A stretch of 64,000 nt of DNA from Umbelopsis ramanniana AG (lineage: Eukaryota; Mucoromycota; Umbelopsidomycetes; Umbelopsidales; Umbelopsidaceae). The stretch's first letter is position 1, and every line of letters begins with the position of its first letter. Under the pieces are notes generated by a model. That model saw only the letters and a program-made list of their open reading frames with translations, was not told where the DNA came from and did no database searches. A program made the position numbers and the translations under genes. Positions 57,918 through 64,000 of this stretch are shown here, in pieces. The DNA lies in assembly GCF_025399195.1 (NCBI RefSeq), contig NW_026252156.1, forward strand, positions 1 to 64,000, written 5' to 3'.

Positions 57918-58868
57918 TCAGTAGATACCGGGGAGAACGATCCAGCGGCCACGTACGAATGTATTCGCGTATTTCGAGCCAAAAGATTTTTTGTACCATC
58001 GCTCGGTTTCACCTGCGGTGACAGATAAATTGATGATGGTCCATAGCAGACCAGCCATGAGTGTTAGATTTTGCAGTCGATTGAGAATGCACAATGAAAC
58101 ATAAATTAAAATATCCGCCAAATAATGGGGACAAACGACTTTTTCGAACCAGTCTCCACGTGGTATTTGGTATATGCTTGATGAAGCCGCAGACGTTGAA
58201 GGACGAGCTTTCATGCGAATATTAGCCAGAATACGATGGCAGACGTATTGATGCCATGAAGCGTAGGCAAATAAGACAATAGCGAGGATGACATGTGGAC
58301 GAAGAAGCTGGCGAGTATCCAAGAGGGCGGTTGGTTGAGGTGACGATTCCCAAACCCCTAAATTGGCAGCTCCTTCTAGCCAAGCAGCGAAGACCATGGA
58401 TCCGTAAAATCCAATGCCGATAAAATAGTGGGAAATATTCATTCTCGCTTGTCTGGACGGCCGTTGAACTAGGTTGACTTCGTACAGTCGTCGACCGATG
58501 TGAAGGGTGATGAGACATAAGCTGAGGAGGCAAATGATTGCTGGTTGAGTATTGGCCAATTCTGGGGTGTCGAAGTGGGCAAGCATTGAGACAATTGGGC
58601 CCTTTTTATGTTCCCACAACAACAATACTACTTCAAGGTCGCACCATAGAGCAAACAAAAACCCTATCCAATAAAAATGTGAAAACCACGCCTTGGGAAC
58701 AGTCTGTTGAGAGATCCACAAGGATAACTTAGATGTGGGGCGATCAGCTGTTTCAGAGAGCTTTCCGTAAGCCAATACTGAGGCACGTAGAGTTGGCTGA
58801 AATTTTGCAAGCAGTGAGAGCACTGAAAGAAGGTGTAGACAGCAACATAACAGAGCAATGAGAAGCAT
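57918..58868 (-). CDS. polyprenol reductase, SRD5A3/Dfg10 family
   Basis: Intronless, 316 residues from ATG 58868 (MLLIALLCCCLHLLSVLSLL). ER multi-pass enzyme of the steroid 5-alpha-reductase family that makes dolichol for protein glycosylation. Visible features: PKAWFSHFYWIGFLFALWCD, CLITLHIGRRLYEVNLVQRP, SHYFIGIGFYGSMVFAAWLE and the C-terminal block GDWFEKVVCPHYLADILIYV, then NLSVTAGETERWYKKSFGSK and the end RGRWIVLPGIY. The CPHYLAD and TAGETERWYxxKFG patterns mark the family. The frame is open to a GTG at 58976, which was not used. It is divergent from the Rab3GAP gene (153 bp). Confidence 0.88.
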   Translation of the reverse strand: MLLIALLCCCLHLLSVLSLLAKFQPTLRASVLAYGKLSETADRPTSKLSLWISQQTVPKAWFSHFYWIGFLFALWCDLEVVLLLWEHKKGPIVSMLAHFDTPELANTQPAIICLLSLCLITLHIGRRLYEVNLVQRPSRQARMNISHYFIGIGFYGSMVFAAWLEGAANLGVWESSPQPTALLDTRQLLRPHVILAIVLFAYASWHQYVCHRILANIRMKARPSTSAASSSIYQIPRGDWFEKVVCPHYLADILIYVSLCILNRLQNLTLMAGLLWTIINLSVTAGETERWYKKSFGSKYANTFVRGRWIVLPGIY

Positions 58869-59021
58869 GACAGCCAAACGGGCTGTAACAGGATTTGGGA
58901 AGAGGCACACAACTGAAAAGTGTGACTGGCAGGAATGACACAAGTTCGCCTGGCTACGTCGGTGAATCCATAGCACAAACCAACGAAGAACAGAACAAGC
59001 CGTGGCAAGTGGTCTTTACTC

Positions 59022-62000
59022 ATGGCGACGTCCACGAAATCAAAGCGAGAAAACTCTACAAACAGCGAGGAACTATTCGAATTCGTTGATTACACATCAG
59101 CTTCTAATTTTGAACGCTTGGCAAACGCTGTAGAAGAGATCCTGTCACTATGGGGATTCAAGTACTCCGACCATGGCATCACTTCAGACAGTATCCCTGA
59201 AACAGCGCCTTCAATAGACACAGCGTTCCGAAAAGAATCCATGTCAATAGAGGATACCACTTATAACCTCATGTACCACTGTGACCCAAAACTTATACAG
59301 GAGCACCACGATCCAATCAATGCACCGTTTGTAGCGGAGGCTTTGACGAGCGCTGTAACTGACCACGGAGATAAAGAAACCAACTTTCACGCATTACATC
59401 GATGGACTGGCATAGCACGACTATTAGTGTTAGAGGTCACAAGTGACTCATTGCGATCACGATTGTTCGCAAGTGGCAAAGCGACAGTGGATATCAGTCA
59501 AGCCAAATTACTATTGTCGGCATGTCGAATCGCAATCCATAACACTGCCTGTAAAATACCGATATTCATACGTTGTGGACCCGCACGTTATGGCCTTTTC
59601 ATTGGATATAGTCTGTCAAAAGACCAGGATCAAGATATCACGGAGTCAAATTTCAATACCATGGTTGTACCATCGTTGCCCTCAACCTGGTCAGACCTGA
59701 ATATAGTTCGGCGAGTTCTCCGGAAAAAACTGGAAATCGATGAATATGATGGTGGTAGGTTATTGGCATCCGAATTTTGCTCATAGGAATACACTACTGG
59801 GCGAAATAGGCACTATAATATACCGCACATTTCGTTACTCATAATATCTTTTGTTTTAATATTCAAATTAGATCTGGACATTCACGCTACGGCAGCTTTT
59901 ACATACAGCCTTAAAAACTGGTTTGACGAAGACTGGAAGTCATGGAACGATGGAGGTGATGAATCTGAGGACGACAGCACCAATGTTAGCAATAGTAATG
60001 ATCTTTTGGAGCGAAACTTCGATGAAGTTTCCACAAAGAAGAAAGCAAAGCCTGCATCTTCACTTCCCCATCTGGATTTTGGATCATACAATGATCCTCT
60101 TAGATCGTTGAACCTCACAGCTATCTTTCCAATGACAAACCTCAACACATTCCTGGAAAATCAGTTTAGCTCTGATATGGATGCAATCGTTTCACCAATC
60201 TGGAGAGTAGCAACTGAATTCGCTCCTGATGCACAGCAACGTGCAGTACTATCATCTTCAATCGACGATGCTATCGCTTCATGGATAAAAGATCCTGCCA
60301 ATAAAGACTATCTTGCGCCATATGACGACAGTAATATAAACAACGAAGACAGTAGTACCCAACGAAGCCGGCTTTCAAGAGATCCTAAACGCTTACGCAA
60401 TCTGTTACAGTCTGGTCGATCTTCCGCCGATGTTGCAATGCCAGGTGGCCTAGGAGGAGCAAAAGACAATGGTGGAGCGGCAAATGTTACATTTGTAGCA
60501 TCGGATGAGGTAGAGACTGTATTACATGCTCTGTTTGAAGCAAATCTCGAAGCCGAACACTCAAATCGACACTATTATGGAGAAACATTTGACAATCTTT
60601 CCTCCTGTGATACCTCCTTGCCAACTGTTCGTTCTCTTGGATTCCATGTCAAGGACGACCAATTGGTTCCTTACAAATCCTTTTTGTGGAATTTACTCGT
60701 CCTAGCGCTAAATGCTACTACCTCTAGCAATAAGACGGCAAACACGTCTTTTATCAGTTTTCTCAAAATACTATGGTCTGAAGTTATGCGACAAATCCGA
60801 TGGTATTGGGAGCATAATGTATTAATACCAAATGTAAATGTACGCTCTAATTTGATTGCCGATGACACCGAGGACTTGAGTGACAGCATTCACACCGTCA
60901 CGCCAAACGTTGCGCAAGAGACCATGGCTATAGATTTGCGGTTTAATATGGTGAGTGGAAATGTTTCCAGTACAGTGATATTCTTGCTTCGAATGACCTT
61001 GTTTTTTCTTATTATGCCTATCCTATAGCTACATCAAAAACTGGCAATGATCAATTGCTGCATTCGAAGGCAGCAGCAAATTCAGAAACAAAAAGGCCAA
61101 AATACTCCATCTTTGTCAACAGTTTCCAGCCCGTTGATAAAGAAGAAAACATACCACAATTTGTTTGATGAAGTGAGACCACAATCATCAGAGGAACCAA
61201 ACAAAGGAGAGTCTGGTTTTAACCGCTTTCTAGAGCGACTTGTGGAAGGGGATGACCAGCCTGGAATGTTCTCTCAAGTTGACCATCAAGCATCTACTCT
61301 GGTAAGACACTGTCCTACTTTCCTTGACTTGTGCCTGCATACTCTCTTATCCACCACAATGATCTCTTAATTTGTTCCACGTGCACCTGACTATGTAGGT
61401 TCCAGAAGATGCTAGCTGGGATGAGACTATGGATATTGAGGAAGAAGATGATGAATACTTTGACTCCATCGAAGACGTCGCACCATCCAACACCGCAAAG
61501 CTAGCAGGACAGTCTAGCCGCATGGATGAATCATTTGTCCAGCTTGATAAGACTTCCAGCTCTGAAGGTGCCACGAAGTCCGATTCGGAAGTTACGGAGG
61601 ATGGTGAACGAATCCCGCAAGGCAGAAAAAGCATTCTTAAAGATATCATGCTTTGTAATGAAGAAGAACCTCTGTGGATACCTGAAACTCAAGTAAGTCT
61701 CTTCCTTGACCGCTTATGCTATGAGCCATTCCATTTTCTCAAACATTCTCAAATAGGATATCGGTTTTATGACAGAAGATATGGTCAAGCAGCAAGCTGA
61801 AGTGTTTGAGAGCCTGGGCACATCTGACGATGCTGCTAAAATCCGAGCTCAGCTTCAGTCGGCTCATCTGCTATCCGATATGCAAGCATTCAAGGCTGCC
61901 AACCCCACAGCAGTATTCAATGACTTTGTACGTTGGCACTCACCCAAAGACTGGGTTACTGAAGGTACTGACGATGGCAAGCCCCAGCTCAGCGCCAGAA

Positions 62001-63024
62001 TGGCAGAGGCTGGTAATCTATGGTTGGAACTCTGGCAGGTAAAAAAGTCTAAAGACAGACATCTGAATTTGTTTCAATTCAAAATCCGAATGACTTACCA
62101 GGTTTTTCCGCCCGTCCATAGGAAGCCAAGCCTATACCAATTACTAAACAAAAACCGTTATTTAACATCACCATGGAAGGTGAAAAGGTACAATGTTTAT
62201 GGCGCTTAAAGCGATGAATTTTTCTCAAATGTCGCTTTTTATTAACCAAGCGTTCTGACAGGCATTACACTTTTTGGAAAGCATGTCTGTGTACGAAGTC
62301 TTTTCATTGTAAGTACACGCATATTACTTTATCCAATACCGACCAGCATCTCACCCAGCACCGGTTTAGCCTGCTACCCACTGTTGCCTTGATTGCATAC
62401 GATACACTGGTTTCACATCCTGTTACCCTGCGCGTGCCACATCTAACGGCAAAGATATCTGAACTGGCTAAAGACATTACAAAATTCCCTTGGGACGATA
62501 TGCGCCAAGGCAAAGTTTCAGGTGATTCCATTATATCCTCCATACGCGAAAAGGAGATATTGATATGCAGAGCGAACTCCCTTCTGCGCAAGGTAAACCG
62601 TTGTTGCTATTTAAGAACCCCCATAATTTGTTTTTGTTGGTGGTTAAAACTGGTCGATTAGTTACCCCGGCAGGTAGAACTGGTCGATCGGCTAATCCAA
62701 TCATGTGAGAGCCAAGTGGAAGATGATCAAGAACGTGAAGTGGTTTACACGCTCTTCTCGTCCGAAGGTAAAGGCTGCACCACCATCGTAATGCCGATTT
62801 TTCATGTGACAAACTAAAGCTTTTCTCTCTTGTCGATTATTTTCATTCACCCGCGATTAAAAGGAGGTCTTATTTGTGACCCAACATGGAAAGAATACGT
62901 CCTCCAAACTTGGGTTGCGCGACCAGAAGGTAGCAAACCACGACTGCAAAGAATGTACTGTCAAATGCAAAGAGGAGACGTGCGGATAGTAGATATGTTA
63001 AGCCATGATGGCCTTTATACATGA
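59022..63024 (+). CDS. RAB3GAP1: Rab3 GTPase-activating protein catalytic subunit
   Basis: Large multi-exon gene of about 1,150 residues; in animals the complex regulates Rab3/Rab18 in secretion, ER structure and autophagy. The N-terminus is FVDYTSASNFERLANAVEEI with LNLTAIFPMTNLNTFLENQF later. The second half has the family blocks DIGFMTEDMVKQQAEVFESL, LLSDMQAFKAANPTAVFNDF, VRWHSPKDWVTEG, AEAGNLWLELWQEAKPIPIT, KQKPLFNITMEGEKALHFLE and LRVPHLTAKISELAKDITKF. The final exon, joined SSEGGLICDPTWKEYVLQTW, ends LQRMYCQMQRGDVRIVDMLS with TGA at 63022. The partner (Rab3GAP2) is not in this window. Confidence 0.88.
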
Positions 63025-63289
63025 ACGTCGGTGTTGCTATCCGCGGACAGAATCGGGGCTTGGAACGAATGGGAAAAAAAGGGAATTTCCGTTTTGTTCA
63101 GCGCAAGCTGGCCAAAGTGCGCACGAGTCGAGTGCTTTGATTTTTTTTTTACCGCTCTTTCATAATAATTTTTTTTGGGTATATTTTTTCCAACCTTCCA
63201 TCTTCAGGGCCACCTCTTCGTTTTCTCTGCTGTGTATTTTTTTTTTTTTTTTTCATTCCTTCGATAAACCAATCCTCTTATATTATCGA

Positions 63290-64000
63290 ATGGCTGCTCA
63301 TCAACTACTTGACAAGTTCAGTCTCGAAACTCCATTCGGTGTTGCTCTGTATCCTTATTTCGACAAGGTATACACTGCAGTCACCGGAAAGTCGGCAAAT
63401 TCATTTGCCTTCATTGAGGGCGTGACTCCCCTGTCAACACAACGAGAAGGTATACATCTGAACATTTTGGCATGGTGTTGGCTGATGACTTTTTTTACTT
63501 AACCATAATGTATTCCAGTCCTCATCTCCTGTATAACTTACTTGGTTGTCATCTTTGGTGGCCAGTACTTGCTCCGATCCGCATCGGCATTCAAGTTCAA
63601 GCTATTGTTCCAAATTCACAACTTGTTGTTGACTTTGGTCTCACTATCACTCCTCCTCTTGGTGATTGAGCAACTATTGCCCATCATTGTTCGACATGGT
63701 CTGCTTCATGCCGTATGTTCCACTGAAGGCTGGACTCAGCGTTTGGAGCTATTGTACTACCTGAATTATTTGGTGAAATACTGGGAATTGGCTGATACAG
63801 TCTTCTTGGTGGTTAAGAAGAAGAAGCTTGGTAAGTTTTAATATGGGGGATATAAGGGAGTGAGGGTATCGCTAATGTATCGTCTTTGATTTGAAACAGA
63901 ATTCCTTCACTATTTCCATCACAGTATGACGATGGGTAAGTTTCCACTCCCCGCCTGGATTTTTTTTTCACGCTGAACGAATGGCAATGAGCCAGCCAGC
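63290..64000 (+). CDS. ELO-family very-long-chain fatty acid elongase, cut by window edge
   Basis: ER condensing enzyme (3-ketoacyl-CoA synthase) of the ELO family. ATG 63290: MAAHQLLDKFSLETPFGVAL. Introns join to VLISCITYLVVIFGGQYLLR, then FQIHNLLLTLVSLSLLLLVI, LLYYLNYLVKYWELADTVFL and VVKKKKLEFLHYFHHSMTMG, containing the catalytic histidine box HYFHH. The gene runs off the right end inside the next intron (GTAAGT at about 63940). The promoter has long T runs (63142-63149, 63239-63253), common before highly expressed fungal genes. Confidence 0.9.

Noticed and set aside
58869-58976. N-terminal extension of the polyprenol reductase from a GTG codon
   Set aside because: Nuclear fungal genes rarely start at GTG; ATG 58868 gives family-like length and a hydrophobic start.
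1-64000. CRISPR array, prophage, plasmid origin or toxin system
   Set aside because: No spaced direct repeats, integrase, replication protein or paired small toxin genes were seen; the window is eukaryotic.

Overview
The window looks like nuclear DNA of a filamentous early-diverging fungus, most likely Mucoromycota (Mucorales or a close relative). Nearly every gene is cut by short GT..AG introns of about 50-100 nt. Genes are packed on both strands with about 100-700 bp between them, and several families kept by animals and early fungi occur together: RNF220, Rab3GAP catalytic subunit, TMEM209, STIMATE and SRD5A3. No tRNA, rRNA, CRISPR array, plasmid, phage or intact transposon was recognised. 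Exon joins were worked out by hand from splice signals and reading frame; those described in detail are firmer than the outer ends of gene models.

Layout. 1-2277: AT-rich, no supported gene. 2358-4841: RasGEF protein with a five-copy WxGY tail. 5233-9149 (-): Hrq1/RecQ4-like helicase. 9752-10518: Dap1/PGRMC heme protein. 10842-12846: F-box/LRR protein ending in a CaaX box. 13170-13952: probable Cnl2/Nkp2 kinetochore protein. 14720-16555: unrecognised helical/Ser-Thr-rich protein. 16880-18666: STE20/PAK-like kinase. 19190-20812: two small unrecognised genes. 21041-22496 (-): alpha/beta hydrolase of the ABHD5/Cld1 type. 22688-23155 (-): hydrophilic unknown. 23733-29712 (-): 1,3-beta-glucan synthase, the largest gene. 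29713-31536: gene-poor. 31537-31997 (-): small secreted cysteine-rich protein. 32601-33184: small protein with a PP1-docking-like motif. 33863-35131: Cns1/TTC4 co-chaperone. 35381-36504 (-): membrane-anchored disordered protein with two LIR-like motifs. 36624-37671: secreted N-formylglutamate-amidohydrolase-like protein. 37854-39071 (-): STIMATE family. 39341-40162 (-): GH16 CRH-type transglycosidase. 40912-41947: SDR. 42403-46762: REV1. 46858-48162 (-): mitochondrial carrier. 48328-50125 (-): RNF220-like E3. 50356-53061: PCF11. 53646-54577 (-): synaptobrevin. 54723-55744: Cue1-like. 55875-57848: TMEM209-like. 57918-58868 (-): polyprenol reductase. 59022-63024: Rab3GAP1. 63290 to the right edge: ELO elongase, cut off.

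Functionally this is an ordinary housekeeping region, not one dedicated system. Themes recur: cell wall (glucan synthase, CRH enzyme), DNA damage tolerance (HRQ1, REV1), ubiquitin/ERAD (RNF220, F-box protein, Cue1), membrane traffic (synaptobrevin, Rab3GAP) and lipid or isoprenoid metabolism (ELO, polyprenol reductase, hydrolase). I did not find a convincing new multi-gene system. The most interesting points are single-gene oddities: the WxGY repeats, paired LIR motifs on a membrane anchor, a 13-nt microexon and divergent drug hot spots in the glucan synthase, a start codon apparently split by an intron in the synaptobrevin gene, a long structured first intron in PCF11, and a possible Nkp2 homologue in a lineage known for unusual kinetochores.
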